A stretch of 64,000 nucleotides of DNA from Streptococcus sp. F0442 (GCF_000314795.2 NZ_KB373314.1:616418-680417), one strand, 5' to 3'; numbered from the stretch's first letter, positions 29,922 through 39,293 are shown. Program-made: numbers and translations. The notes: generated by a model from the letters alone, not told the origin.

Positions 29922-30134
29922 TTAATTTTTAAATGCATCGAGCATGACTTGGAACTCTTCGTTCGTGAGTGTAATCCCTTTGCCCATCTTTGTATGGTCT
30001 GGACTCCAGGTGCGAAGATCATACTTAGCAGGAGCACCGTTAAAACTTACACGGTTCAGTTCTTTGGTCCACCCTTTGTCATTTTCAGACAAAATCAATA
30101 AATGCTCCTCAATTTCAAATGAAAATTCTGCCAT
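29922..30134 (-). CDS. YdbC-like PC4-family small nucleic-acid-binding protein
   Basis: This is a 70-residue protein from the ATG at 30134 (MAEFSFEIEEHLLILSEN), with AAGGAG 8 nt upstream. An upstream in-frame start would add 29 residues not typical of the family. The sequence KGWTKELNRVSFNGAPAKYDLRTWSPDHTKMGKGITLTNEEF is the PC4/YdbC pattern: a four-stranded sheet plus helix that binds single-stranded DNA (known from the L. lactis YdbC structure). The function in streptococci is not defined. It stands alone, divergent from the unknown gene at 30240. Confidence 0.85.
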   Translation of the reverse strand: MAEFSFEIEEHLLILSENDKGWTKELNRVSFNGAPAKYDLRTWSPDHTKMGKGITLTNEEFQVMLDAFKN

Positions 30135-30239
30135 TTTACGACTCCTTTCTTGCTTTCTCATCTCTATTATTCGTAAATCATTTACAAAATCGTGGAAATT
30201 ATCTATAATATATTGTATCAAGTTATGGAGAATTTAGCT

Positions 30240-30557
30240 ATGAAAAAATTTCTCGAGATCGTTAAAGACCGAGCGAATGAGTTTTTCAATGGAAAAGTCA
30301 GCACCCCTGCCCCAATAGAAGATGAAAGAATTACTGAAATCATTCAACAAGCATTGCGAAAAAAGCAAGGAGTTCATGTTATTTTTTCAAATAAAAGTTT
30401 TACGGGTGACATTGTCAAGTTTGACCAAGAGCGCCGACAACTGATCGTCAAAAATTTCAAGAAAAGTATGTCAACCATTATCCGAATTTCTGAGATCCAG
30501 AAAATCAGTTTGGTTCCCAATAATATTCGCATCGCCCAACAAAAAGGAGAGGTTTAA
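30240..30557 (+). CDS. Conserved-looking 105-residue protein of unknown function
   Basis: I do not recognise this protein with confidence. The start is the ATG at 30240 (MKKFLEIVKDRANEFFNGK), with GGAG 9 nt upstream; an earlier in-frame start lacks a site. An N-terminal amphipathic helix is followed by a Pro-rich linker, a helix (ERITEIIQQALRKKQ), and three to four beta strands (GVHVIFSNKSFTGDIVKFDQERRQLIVKNF, MSTIIRISEIQKISLVP). The layout recalls small YolD- or Sm-like folds but that is only a guess. It is basic overall (lysine-rich), so nucleic-acid binding is possible. Monocistronic, with a terminator overlapping its stop. Confidence 0.7.
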   Translation: MKKFLEIVKDRANEFFNGKVSTPAPIEDERITEIIQQALRKKQGVHVIFSNKSFTGDIVKFDQERRQLIVKNFKKSMSTIIRISEIQKISLVPNNIRIAQQKGEV

Positions 30558-30569
30558 CCCTCTCTTTTT
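30544..30569 (+). terminator. Terminator overlapping the stop of the 105-residue gene
   Basis: GGAGAGG-TTTAA-CCCTCTC followed by six T. The TAA stop codon is inside the loop, so the left arm is coding sequence. Confidence 0.8.
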
Positions 30570-30571
30570 TC

Positions 30572-31858
30572 TTATGCTCGAACAGTTTTACTTGCCCCAT
30601 CTTTGGAGTAGAGATTGATCAAGCCTTCTTGGCACGAACGAATCATATCTCCTGGTTTTACTTCCTGTGGGACGGTGATGGTTAAGAGTTCCATCGGATT
30701 TGGTGCACGATCAATCTTCACTCCGTCCTTGTCATGCAAGTCTTGGATCTGGCATTCAAAATGACGGAAACCTGGTCCATAGAATTCCACCTGGTCGCCT
30801 TCATTGATGACATTCCGCTGTCGAATAGTCGCAGTCATGGTAGATGGATCAAAATCAACCACTTCTCCTACAAATTTATATTGAGGAATCTTTCGACGAG
30901 CGCCAAACAATTGCTCATTTTCTGTAGGAGTTTGGTAGTAGAAACCAGTCGCCAATTCACGTTGGGCAACCTTCCACAATTCATTAATCAAATCTTCCTT
31001 GATCGCATAAAAGGCCTCTGGACTTTCCATATAAGCATCACAGGCAGCCTTGTAACAGTTGGCAACCGTTGACACATAATGGACAGATTTCATCCGACCT
31101 TCAATCTTTAAGCTATCAACCCCATTGTCAATCATGTCCGGGATATTTTCAATCATGCACATATCCACAGCTGACATTGAGTATTCTTCTGGTACTTGGC
31201 CTTTAACACTTTTTCGCTCTTGACCAAATGGCATATCATAGAGATCGTATTTCCACCGACAAGATTGGGAACAACCACCACGGTTGGCATCACGATCTGA
31301 CATGTGGTTTGAAAGGGTACAACGTCCGGAATAGGAAATACACATGGCTCCATGAACAAAGGCTTCGATCTCCAGATCGGTACGCTTACGGATCTCAGCC
31401 AACTCTTCCATGGACACCTCACGAGCCAATACGACACGGGTCAAGCCATATTCTTTCCAGAAATGGAAGGTCTCCACATTAGTCGCAGAAGCTTGCGTAG
31501 ACAAGTGGATATTGAGACCAGGTGCATTCGTTGCACAGATTTCAATCAAGGCCGGGTCTGATACGATCACGGCATCGAGCCCCATATCCCGCAATTCACG
31601 AAACCACTCACCAGCTCCTTGTTCATTTCCTTCGTGAGTTACCATGTTCGAAGCTACGTGTACATCGACCCCACGTGCATGAGCGTATTCAATTCCCTCG
31701 CGCAGTTCATCCATAGTAAAGTTTCCGGCACGGCTCCGCAACCCATAGGCTTGTCCACCAACGAACACAGCGTCTGCTCCGTAATTAACGGCGACTTTTA
31801 ATTTTTCTAAGGTTCCAGCAGGTACCAAGACCTCTGGACGTTTTTTTGTATTTGTCAT
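30572..31858 (-). CDS. U32-family tRNA hydroxylation protein, large subunit (TrhP2/YrrO-like)
   Basis: This 428-residue U32 'peptidase' family protein is in fact an iron-sulfur protein required for prephenate-dependent 5-hydroxylation of wobble uridine (known for YrrO/TrhP). It has an N-terminal TIM-barrel start EVLVPAGTLEKLKVAVNYGADAVFVGG, the cysteine cluster GRCTLSNHMSDRDANRGGCSQSCRW, the signature SLKIEGRMKS and a C-terminal barrel domain. An SD GGAG precedes the ATG at 31858. It lies 96 bp downstream of the smaller U32 gene; the two form a pair as in B. subtilis yrrN-yrrO. Confidence 0.87.
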   Translation of the reverse strand: MTNTKKRPEVLVPAGTLEKLKVAVNYGADAVFVGGQAYGLRSRAGNFTMDELREGIEYAHARGVDVHVASNMVTHEGNEQGAGEWFRELRDMGLDAVIVSDPALIEICATNAPGLNIHLSTQASATNVETFHFWKEYGLTRVVLAREVSMEELAEIRKRTDLEIEAFVHGAMCISYSGRCTLSNHMSDRDANRGGCSQSCRWKYDLYDMPFGQERKSVKGQVPEEYSMSAVDMCMIENIPDMIDNGVDSLKIEGRMKSVHYVSTVANCYKAACDAYMESPEAFYAIKEDLINELWKVAQRELATGFYYQTPTENEQLFGARRKIPQYKFVGEVVDFDPSTMTATIRQRNVINEGDQVEFYGPGFRHFECQIQDLHDKDGVKIDRAPNPMELLTITVPQEVKPGDMIRSCQEGLINLYSKDGASKTVRA

Positions 31859-31954
31859 TTTTTCTCCAATTTACAAGATTGTCGATATGATGAATTGCTC
31901 CTTCGTTCCCTGAAAAAGGAAAAATCACAAACGAAGAAGCTACTACTTTATTTA

Positions 31955-32884
31955 TTATTTTACACGATCTGGTTCATAATCATAGAAACCAGTATCCAAG
32001 CCACGATTAGCTGGATGCAATTTGCGAATCTCTTCATCAAACAGATAAGCTTGATCTTGCGTGAAGGTTCCATTTTGAATCAAATCACGCGCCTTGATAA
32101 AGTACTCTGTAATCTTAACAAAGTTCTCACCCGGACAGTAGACCCCATCAAGTTTCCAATGATCATATCCATGATCCACCAACTCTGACAATTTGGTCAT
32201 CATGTTCAAATCATTATTTGAAAAAATATGGGTTCCATGTTTGTCTTCGTAGACCGAATAGTGAGAATCTGGATCTCCCGGTTCTGCTAGGAACAAATCA
32301 CGATCTTTGGTCACAGACTCCTCTGTCTTGATGAAGTTGTAATAGTTCTGAAGAAGAGGACGCTTGGAATGGTGAATAATGCTAGCACCGTAGACCAATA
32401 CTTCTGCTGGGATTTGAAGATTCTCAGCCATCACAAATAATTCAGCAGACGGAATTTCACGGGCCAAAACAGCCTCAGAAGCTCCTGCTTGTTTCCCCCA
32501 GAAATTGATCTGGCGACTAGAGGTTACCATAGTAGAAGCATCGTAGATGGTTTTGAAGGGATAGCCATCTCGTTTCAAAACATAAAAAACGCCCGCATCT
32601 CCGACAGTAACATAATCAGCCTGAATTTCCTTTAGAAAATCAAGGAATGGCTTGATTGAATCCATCATCGATTGGTGCATCAGTGCATTTACAGCTACTG
32701 TCAATTCTTTGCCAGCAGCATGGACCAGTTGTGAAATTCGATTTATTTCGTCATAGCTTAAAGTTTGAGGCAATCGTAATCCATAGTCTTTTTCGCCGAC
32801 ATAGATCCGGTCAACCCCCGCATCAATCAAGGCTTGCGCTTGCTCAACGCTCTCTGCTGTTGCTGTTATAATAATATTTTTCAT
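31955..32884 (-). CDS. U32-family tRNA hydroxylation protein, small subunit (TrhP1/YrrN-like)
   Basis: This 309-residue protein has the U32 barrel without the C-terminal domain: ALIDAGVDRIYVGEKDYGLRLP at the N-terminus, LVYGASIIHHSKRPLLQNYYNF (a position that carries the cysteine cluster in the large subunit; here no CxxxC is visible) and DHWKLDGVYCPGENFVKITEYF. It should act with the following U32 gene in tRNA U34 hydroxylation (family knowledge). A TGTTATAAT box ends 6 nt before the ATG, so the transcript is predicted to be leaderless. Confidence 0.83.
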   Translation of the reverse strand: MKNIIITATAESVEQAQALIDAGVDRIYVGEKDYGLRLPQTLSYDEINRISQLVHAAGKELTVAVNALMHQSMMDSIKPFLDFLKEIQADYVTVGDAGVFYVLKRDGYPFKTIYDASTMVTSSRQINFWGKQAGASEAVLAREIPSAELFVMAENLQIPAEVLVYGASIIHHSKRPLLQNYYNFIKTEESVTKDRDLFLAEPGDPDSHYSVYEDKHGTHIFSNNDLNMMTKLSELVDHGYDHWKLDGVYCPGENFVKITEYFIKARDLIQNGTFTQDQAYLFDEEIRKLHPANRGLDTGFYDYEPDRVK

Positions 32885-32890
32885 AGATCC

Positions 32891-32899
32891 ATTATAACA
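32891..32899 (-). promoter_or_regulatory. Extended -10 promoter abutting the trhP1-like start
   Basis: On the minus strand TGTTATAAT-GGATCT-ATG. The expected transcription start is the A of the ATG. No Shine-Dalgarno sequence and a poor -35. Confidence 0.7.
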
Positions 32900-33013
32900 A
32901 AAAATCCGATATTCTAGAAAAATTTATTCATTTTGTAAAATTTGTAACATTTTTGTAACATTTATAAAGCTGAATTCATGATAGAATAATAGAGTACTGT
33001 TAGGAGAGAGAAA

Positions 33014-33307
33014 ATGCCCGTAAGAAATTTAAGACACTATGACGAAGAATTCGACTATATCGAATTAACCAAACAAACCCAAGAATCCCCTATTCAGGAC
33101 TACGCTCCTGAAGCTGAACCCGCCCCTCAATTAAGTGAATTGCTGTATTTTTTAAATATCGCTGTTTTCTGTGTGCTGACGGTTGTGTTTAGCTTTATTT
33201 TCTTGGCAACCAAGATGAACACCTTATTTGCTTTTACCTTAGCTATTGCTACTAGTTTCGCGAGTATCCAAGGATTTAGAATTTACTACCATAAAAAGAA
33301 AAAATAA
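33014..33307 (+). CDS. DUF3270 small membrane protein
   Basis: This 97-residue protein has a charged N-terminal half (PVRNLRHYDEEFDYIELTKQ) with proline/glutamate-rich linker, then two membrane helices (about residues 43-66 and 68-88) and a lysine-rich tail. It matches the streptococcal DUF3270 pattern; no function is known. An RBS (TTAGGAGAGAG) precedes the ATG. Monocistronic, with its own promoter region and terminator. Confidence 0.75.
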   Translation: MPVRNLRHYDEEFDYIELTKQTQESPIQDYAPEAEPAPQLSELLYFLNIAVFCVLTVVFSFIFLATKMNTLFAFTLAIATSFASIQGFRIYYHKKKK

Positions 33308-33331
33308 AAATCAGGTTAGCCTGATTTTTTG
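33307..33331 (+). terminator. Terminator of the DUF3270 gene
   Basis: AAATCAGG-TTAG-CCTGATTTTTT. Confidence 0.87.
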
Positions 33332-33412
33332 TTATACTCAAAATGTAATAAATGGAAATAAAAGTTCAAGCAGTCTATGTCATCGATTGCCATCTACTCT
33401 TTACTAAATCTG

Positions 33413-33440
33413 AAAAGAGGCTCATTGAGCCTCTTTTTTT
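33413..33440 (-). terminator. Terminator of the hprK-lgt operon
   Basis: AAGAGGCTCA-ATGAGCCTCTT palindrome; A's on one side and T's on the other allow termination in the minus direction. Confidence 0.82.
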
Positions 33441-33441
33441 A

Positions 33442-33894
33442 TTATTCGTTTCCTTCTTCTACTGCTTCTTCAGCATGATTTTCATCTAACTCTAGAACGA
33501 TCTCCTCTGATTCTGTTTGCTTACGAATAGATTGAACCAACTCATTGCCACTAAGATTTTCTTTTTGAATCTTGTCTTTAAATGAATGATAAACTTCTTG
33601 TGACTTTTCAACCACATCTTGTGTCTTTTCTTTAACAGATTCTATAACAGTTCCTGTTGTAATTTCTCCTGAACCAACTTTTTCCTTGGTTTGCTGAATC
33701 ACTTCAACTGCTTGTTTTGAAACATCTTTAGCAGTTTGTTTAACCGATTCATGCACTTCTTGAGGATCTTCTTGATAATCTTTTACAAAGCGCGCAACTT
33801 TTTTAGTAACTTTCTTACCTTGCTCTGTTGACAAATAGTAGGCTGCTGAAGCACCTGAAATCACACCAATTAATAAACTAGATAAACGTCCCAT
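33442..33894 (-). CDS. YtxH-like stress protein
   Basis: This 150-residue protein starts with a membrane helix (residues 4-22, SSLLIGVISGASAAYYLS), followed by a long Lys/Glu/Gln-rich amphipathic helix and an acidic C-terminus. This is the YtxH pattern of membrane-tethered helical proteins, in part linked to stress in Firmicutes; the molecular role is unknown. It is the last gene of hprK-lgt-DUF948-ytxH, 14 bp after the DUF948 gene, ending at a strong terminator. Confidence 0.78.
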   Translation of the reverse strand: MGRLSSLLIGVISGASAAYYLSTEQGKKVTKKVARFVKDYQEDPQEVHESVKQTAKDVSKQAVEVIQQTKEKVGSGEITTGTVIESVKEKTQDVVEKSQEVYHSFKDKIQKENLSGNELVQSIRKQTESEEIVLELDENHAEEAVEEGNE

Positions 33895-33908
33895 CTTTTT
33901 CCTCGATT

Positions 33909-34292
33909 CTATTTAAATAATTTTGAAGCCATCCGAACAGCTTTAAGGCCCATAGAGGCTTTTACAGTTTTCCCACCAGCTGATGCAGCTTTAACACTCA
34001 ATTGACGTGCTTGGTCATTCAAATCTGAGACAGACTCTGAAAGATCTGCTACAGCTGTAAACAAGGGGTCGATCGTTGCCACTTTTTGATTCAAATCATC
34101 CGTTAAAACATTGACTTTTGCCAATAGATCATTGGTCTGATGCAAGGTGACATTGACATCCGATGTTAAAACTTGGATGGTCTTTTGCGTCTCATCTACG
34201 ACTTTTCCAATCTTTGAGAGGAAGAAAATCAGGTAAATGACTAACGCTACTAAAGCAAGGCCTAAGAGACCGTATGCAATTTCAATAAACAT
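33909..34292 (-). CDS. DUF948 membrane-anchored helical protein
   Basis: This 127-residue protein has an N-terminal membrane helix (about residues 2-24, EIAYGLLGLALVALVIYLIFFL) followed by heptad-like helices (VLTSDVNVTLHQTNDLLAKVNVLTDDLNQKVATIDPL) resembling DUF948 (YtxG-like) proteins. It is 3 bp after lgt. Pairing with a YtxH protein is common in Firmicutes; function unknown, perhaps a membrane-associated scaffold (inference). Confidence 0.78.
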   Translation of the reverse strand: MFIEIAYGLLGLALVALVIYLIFFLSKIGKVVDETQKTIQVLTSDVNVTLHQTNDLLAKVNVLTDDLNQKVATIDPLFTAVADLSESVSDLNDQARQLSVKAASAGGKTVKASMGLKAVRMASKLFK

Positions 34293-34295
34293 ATG

Positions 34296-35078
34296 TTACT
34301 CCTTTACTTCTACATAATAAGGGGCTTTTTTGCGCCGCTGATAAATAATAATAACGAGTCCAACTAGAATTAGAATCATTGATAACCATTGAGAAACACG
34401 CAGACCTGCAAACATCAAGCTGTCCGTCCGCATTCCCTCGATAATCATTCGCCCAAAACCATACCAAATGAGGTAAAAGGCTGTGATTTCACCTTGCCTC
34501 AAAAAATGAGGTTTTCTGCGAAGAAGCAATATCAAGACAAAGCCGAGTAAATTCCAGCTGGATTCATATAAAAAAGTTGGCTGACGGTAACTACCATCTA
34601 TATACATTTGATCTCGGATGAAAGTTGGTAAGTAGTTAAGACTTTTGACCGCAGCCCCATAGGCTTCCTGGTTAAAGAAGTTTCCCCAACGACCAATACT
34701 CTGTGCAATCATGACGCTTGGAGCAGCAATATCCAAAAAATCAATTGGCTCAATGAAGCGTCTACGAGAAAATAGATACAAGACCAATGCCCCAGTTAAG
34801 AGACCGCCATAGATTGCGATTCCTCCATTCCAGACTGCAAAAATCTCATCAAGATGCTGGCTATAATAGGCCCATTCGAAGATAACATAATAGAGCCTAG
34901 CTCCGACAATCGCTAGTGGAAAAGCAATCAGGATGAAATCAATGATATCATCTGGATTCATTTTCTTTCGAGGTGCCTCTTTCATGGAAAGATAAACGGC
35001 TAGAATCAAGCCAGAGACAATACAGATCGCATACCAGCGAATACTGATCGGACCTAATTGAAGTGCTACTGGATTCAT
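34296..35078 (-). CDS. lgt: Prolipoprotein diacylglyceryl transferase
   Basis: This enzyme moves a diacylglyceryl group from phosphatidylglycerol to the lipobox cysteine of prolipoproteins, at the membrane. The 260-residue protein has about seven helices and the family signature [14 protein letters not shown], plus GGIAIYGG and the early [10 protein letters not shown]. The start overlaps the hprK stop by 4 bp. Lipoproteins such as the one at 51253 are its substrates. Confidence 0.96.
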   Translation of the reverse strand: MNPVALQLGPISIRWYAICIVSGLILAVYLSMKEAPRKKMNPDDIIDFILIAFPLAIVGARLYYVIFEWAYYSQHLDEIFAVWNGGIAIYGGLLTGALVLYLFSRRRFIEPIDFLDIAAPSVMIAQSIGRWGNFFNQEAYGAAVKSLNYLPTFIRDQMYIDGSYRQPTFLYESSWNLLGFVLILLLRRKPHFLRQGEITAFYLIWYGFGRMIIEGMRTDSLMFAGLRVSQWLSMILILVGLVIIIYQRRKKAPYYVEVKE

Positions 35079-36007
35079 TCCTTCACCTCATTTTGACTGA
35101 TCAACTGAGACAAACGTTCTTCAAAGGTTTTAGTGGCATCATAGCCCATTTCTTTGGCACGAACATTCATGGCTGCTGCTTCAATCACGACCGAAATATT
35201 TCGACCTGTCTTCACTGGAATGCGAATACGAGGAATGGTGACTCCACCGATTTCCAACTCTTCTGCGTTGTTACCAAGACGATCATAAGTTTGGTCCTTA
35301 GTGTAATTTTCCAGGTAAACGGCGATTTGAACTTGTGAAGAATCCTTCACAGCGCTCGCACCGTAGAGACTCATCACATCGATAATGCCGACACCACGGA
35401 TCTCTAGTAAGTGACGTAAGATCTCAGCTGGCTCTCCCCAAAGGGTCATCTCATCTCTCGCATAGATATCGACTCGGTCATCCGCTACGAGACGGTGACC
35501 CCGCTTGACAAGTTCCAAACCTGTCTCGCTCTTACCGATCCCGCTATCTCCTTGGATCAAGACCCCCATCCCATAAATATCCATCAAAACACCATGAACA
35601 CTGGTACGTTCTGCCAAGCGGCTATCCAAATAACTGGATAACTCACCAGACAAACGGCTCGTTGCAACATTGCTCTTTAAAATAGCCAGCTGCTTTTCTT
35701 CCGCAGCCCGTAACATTTCTTCTGGAATTTCTAAATTCCGCGCAACAATGATGACGGGTGTCTCTGGCTGGAACATCTTGCGCAAGACTTGATGACGGTT
35801 GTGAGAGCTCATCTTCACCAAGTAAGACCATTCTTTCATTCCTACAAGCTGAATCCGCTCAGGTGTATAATAGTCGAAATAACCCGTCATCTCAAGACCG
35901 GGACGTGAAATATCCGCAGTCGTAATTTCCTTGTTTAAGAGGCGATCATCCCCGTAAACAACCGAAAGACGAAGCTTTTCCTGTATATCGCGAACAGTAA
36001 CTGCCAT
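35075..36007 (-). CDS. hprK: HPr kinase/phosphorylase
   Basis: This bifunctional enzyme phosphorylates HPr at Ser46 or removes that phosphate; HPr-Ser-P is the corepressor of CcpA, whose gene is also in this window. The start is the ATG at 36007 ([14 protein letters not shown]), with GGGAG 6 nt upstream; the frame is open six codons further. Of 310 residues, Walker A GDSGIGKS is at 153-160, followed by LVADDRVD and the family signature [20 protein letters not shown]. First gene of the hprK-lgt-DUF948-ytxH operon, with a TGCTATAAT promoter about 45 nt upstream. Confidence 0.97.
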   Translation of the reverse strand: MAVTVRDIQEKLRLSVVYGDDRLLNKEITTADISRPGLEMTGYFDYYTPERIQLVGMKEWSYLVKMSSHNRHQVLRKMFQPETPVIIVARNLEIPEEMLRAAEEKQLAILKSNVATSRLSGELSSYLDSRLAERTSVHGVLMDIYGMGVLIQGDSGIGKSETGLELVKRGHRLVADDRVDIYARDEMTLWGEPAEILRHLLEIRGVGIIDVMSLYGASAVKDSSQVQIAVYLENYTKDQTYDRLGNNAEELEIGGVTIPRIRIPVKTGRNISVVIEAAAMNVRAKEMGYDATKTFEERLSQLISQNEVKE

Positions 36008-36109
36008 ATCATTCTCCCTTTTCAAATTCTCTTTCTATTATAGCAGATTTTCTCTTCATACGAGAGACTAAAGTACCATTTGAAAGATCCATTTTAACCC
36101 GCTTTTTAA

Positions 36110-36147
36110 AAAGTAAAAAGAGGCCAAGACAAAAGTCTCCAGCCTCT
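36110..36147 (-). terminator. Terminator of the PspC gene, related to repeat arms
   Basis: On the minus strand GAGGCTGG-AGAC-TTTT-GTCT-TGGCCTC followed by TTTTTACTTTTT. The arms resemble the outer arms of the larger repeat modules at 42864-43010 and 55084-55260 (GGGACA...TTTTGTCCC). Confidence 0.78.
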
Positions 36148-36213
36148 AGGAAATGATGGTAAGATATAAAGAAACGCAAAGTAATAGAACTTCTGCTTCA
36201 ACCGGATCTCCTT

Positions 36214-36495
36214 TTAGAAAAACGGACTATCATTCTGATCATGGATAGGTTCGGCCTCTTTTCTCCGACGAGGTCGAAGGCCATCGTCAAATATTTCCTG
36301 CTCCTCCTCTTCCTTATAAGGTAAGGTCGTATCTAACAGTAAGTAGATAATCACACCGATAAAGGCATGGGAGACTGTAAAGAGTACAAACAAGAAACGT
36401 AGCAGCGTTGCACTCAGACCAAATTTATCAGCTAGACCAGCTAGCACACCTGAAACCAGGCGGTGGCGTTTTAATTTATAAAATGATGATGTCAT
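36214..36495 (-). CDS. PspC-domain (phage-shock-type) membrane protein
   Basis: This 93-residue protein has the PspC pattern KLKRHRLVSGVLAGLADKFGLSATLLRFLFVLF, with one membrane helix continuing to about residue 58 (FTVSHAFIGVIIYLLLDTTLPY) and an acidic/basic tail. PspC-like proteins sense envelope stress; in Gram-positives the partner is often a LiaF-like system, but none is seen here. It has its own SD (AGAGGAAAA), a TGCTAAAAT promoter and terminator. Confidence 0.83.
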   Translation of the reverse strand: MTSSFYKLKRHRLVSGVLAGLADKFGLSATLLRFLFVLFTVSHAFIGVIIYLLLDTTLPYKEEEEQEIFDDGLRPRRRKEAEPIHDQNDSPFF

Positions 36496-36569
36496 TTGAT
36501 TTTCCTCTTTCTAGTTAGACCTATTTTAGCAGAGTCTAACCCAGAAGAGATCCGCCTAAAGACCGATTC

Positions 36570-37025
36570 TCATTCCTGTCTCATTTCAAGGAGTTGCAAA
36601 CGACCGTGACAGCGACCGCAAGCATATTTCCTCAGATCGATTTTTCGCTTTCGTCTATACTCTTGACCACAATGGGCACATTGATAGAAATAGATCCGCT
36701 TGACACGTCCCCTCTTCTCTGGAAGAGGTGGCGTAAAACGAAGGCCATCCACTTGCTGAAGGAGCTGTTTAAAGGCTGGATCTTTGTGGCGATAGCCCTT
36801 TCCTTGATCGTAAAGATGGTAATGGCAGAGCTCATGGCGGACGATTTTCCGAAAGGTCTCTAATCCGAAAGCCTGGTAGACCTTCGGGTTAAAATCAAGA
36901 TGGCGATCCTTAGGAAAGAAACGACCTCCGGTGGTCTGGAGACGCGCATTCCACTCTGCTCGATGGCGGAATTCTCTCCCAAAATCTTCCAGAGATACCT
37001 GGCGTACATAGTCAGTCAGATTCAT
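36570..37025 (-). CDS. SprT-like zinc metalloprotease-fold protein
   Basis: This 151-residue protein has the zinc motif [12 protein letters not shown] (HExxH with a third His) at about residues 65-76 and a C-terminal zinc ribbon with two cysteine pairs ([22 protein letters not shown]). SprT/YdcK family; protease activity is not established for bacterial members. The start overlaps tex by 14 bp, so it is translated with tex. Confidence 0.87.
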   Translation of the reverse strand: MNLTDYVRQVSLEDFGREFRHRAEWNARLQTTGGRFFPKDRHLDFNPKVYQAFGLETFRKIVRHELCHYHLYDQGKGYRHKDPAFKQLLQQVDGLRFTPPLPEKRGRVKRIYFYQCAHCGQEYRRKRKIDLRKYACGRCHGRLQLLEMRQE

Positions 37026-39138
37026 TCGGTGCTACCAGACTGAGGTTGACTTTCTCACGTTCCACGTCAACTTTCTTGACCCAGACCGTCACTAAATCTC
37101 CTACAGAGACGACTTGACTTGGATGCTTGATAAATTGCTTGCTCATATGGGAGATATGAATTAAGCCATCCTCGTGAATGCCAATATCGACAAAGGCTCC
37201 GAAGTCAACCACGTTGCGCACAACCCCTTCTAATTTTTGGCCAATGTGCAGGTCTTTAATATCCAAGACATCCTGACGGAGCACTGGTGCATCAAAGGAA
37301 TCCCGCAAATCGCGACCTGGTTTTAGGAGATCAGCAATGATATCTTTCAGGGTTTCCGGCCCCAGTTCTAGCTGGGTCGACATTTCCTCTATCTTGACAG
37401 CTTTTAATTTTTCTTGAGCAGATTCATCTAGTTCGGTAATCCCAAGGAGTTGAAAGAGTTTTTCAACTTCCTTATAACTTTCAGGGTGGACGCCAGTATT
37501 GTCCAAAATGTTTTTACTTTCAGGAATGCGTAAGAATCCCGCCGCCTGCTCGAAAGCCTTGGCTCCGAGACGAGGGACTTTTTTAATCTGCGCGCGTGAG
37601 AGGATCATCCCTTCTTCTTCCCGGTATTTCACAATATTTTCAGAGATGGTCTTATTAAGCCCTGCTACATGCGCTAAGAGAGACGGACTAGCCGTATTGA
37701 TATTGACCCCAACTTGGTTGACGACCGTATCCACCACAAAATCCAAACTTTCCGTCAATTTTTTCTGATTGACATCGTGCTGGTATTGACCCACACCGAT
37801 CGACTTGGCATCGATTTTCACCAACTCAGCCAAGGGATCTTGCAAGCGGCGGGCAATAGAAATAGCAGAGCGTTTTTCAACTGTTAGCTCTGGGAACTCA
37901 TGACGGGCCAACTCACTAGCTGAGTAGACAGAGGCTCCACTTTCATTAACAATGACATAGCGAACTCCTGGATGGTCATGGAGGACCTCTGCGACAAAGG
38001 CCTCACTTTCACGGCTGGCGGTTCCATTTCCAATCGCAATAATTTCTACTCCGAACTTCTTGATCAAGGAGGACAGATCCTTTTTAGCCTGCTCGATCTG
38101 AGCTGGTTTTGCAGGAGCAACTGGATAGATGACCTGGGTTGCAAGCATTTTGCCTGTCTCATCGACAACCGCTAATTTGGCACCGGTCCGAAAAGCTGGG
38201 TCAAATCCAAGGACCACGCGCCCTTTCAATGGAGGTATTAACAGGAGATTCCGTAGATTCTCAGAGAACAATTGAATGGCCCCGTCTTCTGCCACCTCCG
38301 TCAACTCTGTCCGAATCCGACGTTCAATCGCAGGTACGATTTTTTTCTTAACCGCTTGCTGAATAACTTCATCTACATAGGCATTTTTGGTTTTAAAACG
38401 AGCCTCAAAAATACGAATGATCCGATCCAGATGGTGCTCGAATCCGACTTTGAGAACGCCCAATTTTTCCCCACGATTGAGAGCCAGGGTCCGGTAGCCT
38501 TGCATATTCTTGATCTTCTCGGAAAAATCATAGTAGATTTCAAAGGTTCTCTTAGGATCTAAGCTTTCATCCTTCAAGGTTGACGTCATGAGGGAATGCC
38601 CATGAATTTCTTGATAAGTGAGGGCTCGTAATTGGGTATCCTCTGAAATAGCCTCTACCAAAATATCCACTGCACCAGCTAAAGCCGCTGTTTCAGTCGG
38701 GAAGGTCTCACAGGTAAATTTCTGTGCCTCTACTTCCAAGTTTGGACTATTTTGCAGGATGAGACGTGCCAAGGGGAAAAGTCCTGCTTCTCGAGCAATC
38801 GTCGCCTTAGTCCGCCGTTTTTCCTTATAAGGTAGATAAAGCTCTTCGACATCCGCTAATTTTTCAGCAGCTTCAATAGCCTGCTTGAGCGCCTCTGTCA
38901 GTTTGCCTTGTTCCTCAATCTTAGCAAGGACGGTTTCCTTCCGTTCAGCTAGGGCTGTTAAGGATTTGTCCCGATCAATAATAGCCTTGATTGCAACCTC
39001 ATCTAAATTTCCCGTCAGATCTTTTCGATAACGGGCAATGAAGGGAATGGTTGAGCCTTCTGCTGTCAGACTCAATACGGTATCGATTTGTTTTAAGCTA
39101 ACACCCAATTCTTGGGCTATTTTTTCATATTTATCCAT
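37012..39138 (-). CDS. tex: Tex-family S1 RNA-binding transcription accessory protein
   Basis: This 708-residue protein counted from the ATG at 39138 ([18 protein letters not shown]) is the streptococcal Tex homologue: helical N-terminus, YqgF-like nuclease fold ([20 protein letters not shown]), helix-hairpin-helix repeats ([23 protein letters not shown]...), and a C-terminal S1 domain ([34 protein letters not shown]). It acts in transcription or RNA handling; the mechanism is unclear. The frame is open 15 codons upstream, but those codons span the promoter. TGCTATAAT ends 7 nt before the ATG, so it is a leaderless candidate. Confidence 0.92.
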   Translation of the reverse strand: MDKYEKIAQELGVSLKQIDTVLSLTAEGSTIPFIARYRKDLTGNLDEVAIKAIIDRDKSLTALAERKETVLAKIEEQGKLTEALKQAIEAAEKLADVEELYLPYKEKRRTKATIAREAGLFPLARLILQNSPNLEVEAQKFTCETFPTETAALAGAVDILVEAISEDTQLRALTYQEIHGHSLMTSTLKDESLDPKRTFEIYYDFSEKIKNMQGYRTLALNRGEKLGVLKVGFEHHLDRIIRIFEARFKTKNAYVDEVIQQAVKKKIVPAIERRIRTELTEVAEDGAIQLFSENLRNLLLIPPLKGRVVLGFDPAFRTGAKLAVVDETGKMLATQVIYPVAPAKPAQIEQAKKDLSSLIKKFGVEIIAIGNGTASRESEAFVAEVLHDHPGVRYVIVNESGASVYSASELARHEFPELTVEKRSAISIARRLQDPLAELVKIDAKSIGVGQYQHDVNQKKLTESLDFVVDTVVNQVGVNINTASPSLLAHVAGLNKTISENIVKYREEEGMILSRAQIKKVPRLGAKAFEQAAGFLRIPESKNILDNTGVHPESYKEVEKLFQLLGITELDESAQEKLKAVKIEEMSTQLELGPETLKDIIADLLKPGRDLRDSFDAPVLRQDVLDIKDLHIGQKLEGVVRNVVDFGAFVDIGIHEDGLIHISHMSKQFIKHPSQVVSVGDLVTVWVKKVDVEREKVNLSLVAPNESD

Positions 39139-39145
39139 AGCTTCT

Positions 39146-39154
39146 ATTATAGCA
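39146..39154 (-). promoter_or_regulatory. Extended -10 promoter abutting the tex start
   Basis: On the minus strand TGCTATAAT-AGAAGCT-ATG. No Shine-Dalgarno sequence lies between the box and the start codon. Confidence 0.7.
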
Positions 39155-39293
39155 TATTTTAGCGTAGCCAAGGCTTCTAGCAACCTATTCTGCTATCTAT
39201 CTCAGGGCTAGCCATTCCCCTTTCTATACTCCATTTCCCCCATGGTCTTTCCTTTTTGTTATAATGATAGAAAAGGAAAAAGGAGGCCCAAAA

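Noticed and set aside
39139..39183. 15-residue N-terminal extension of Tex
   Set aside because: The codons overlap the TGCTATAAT promoter; the family N-terminus matches MDKYEKIA at 39138.
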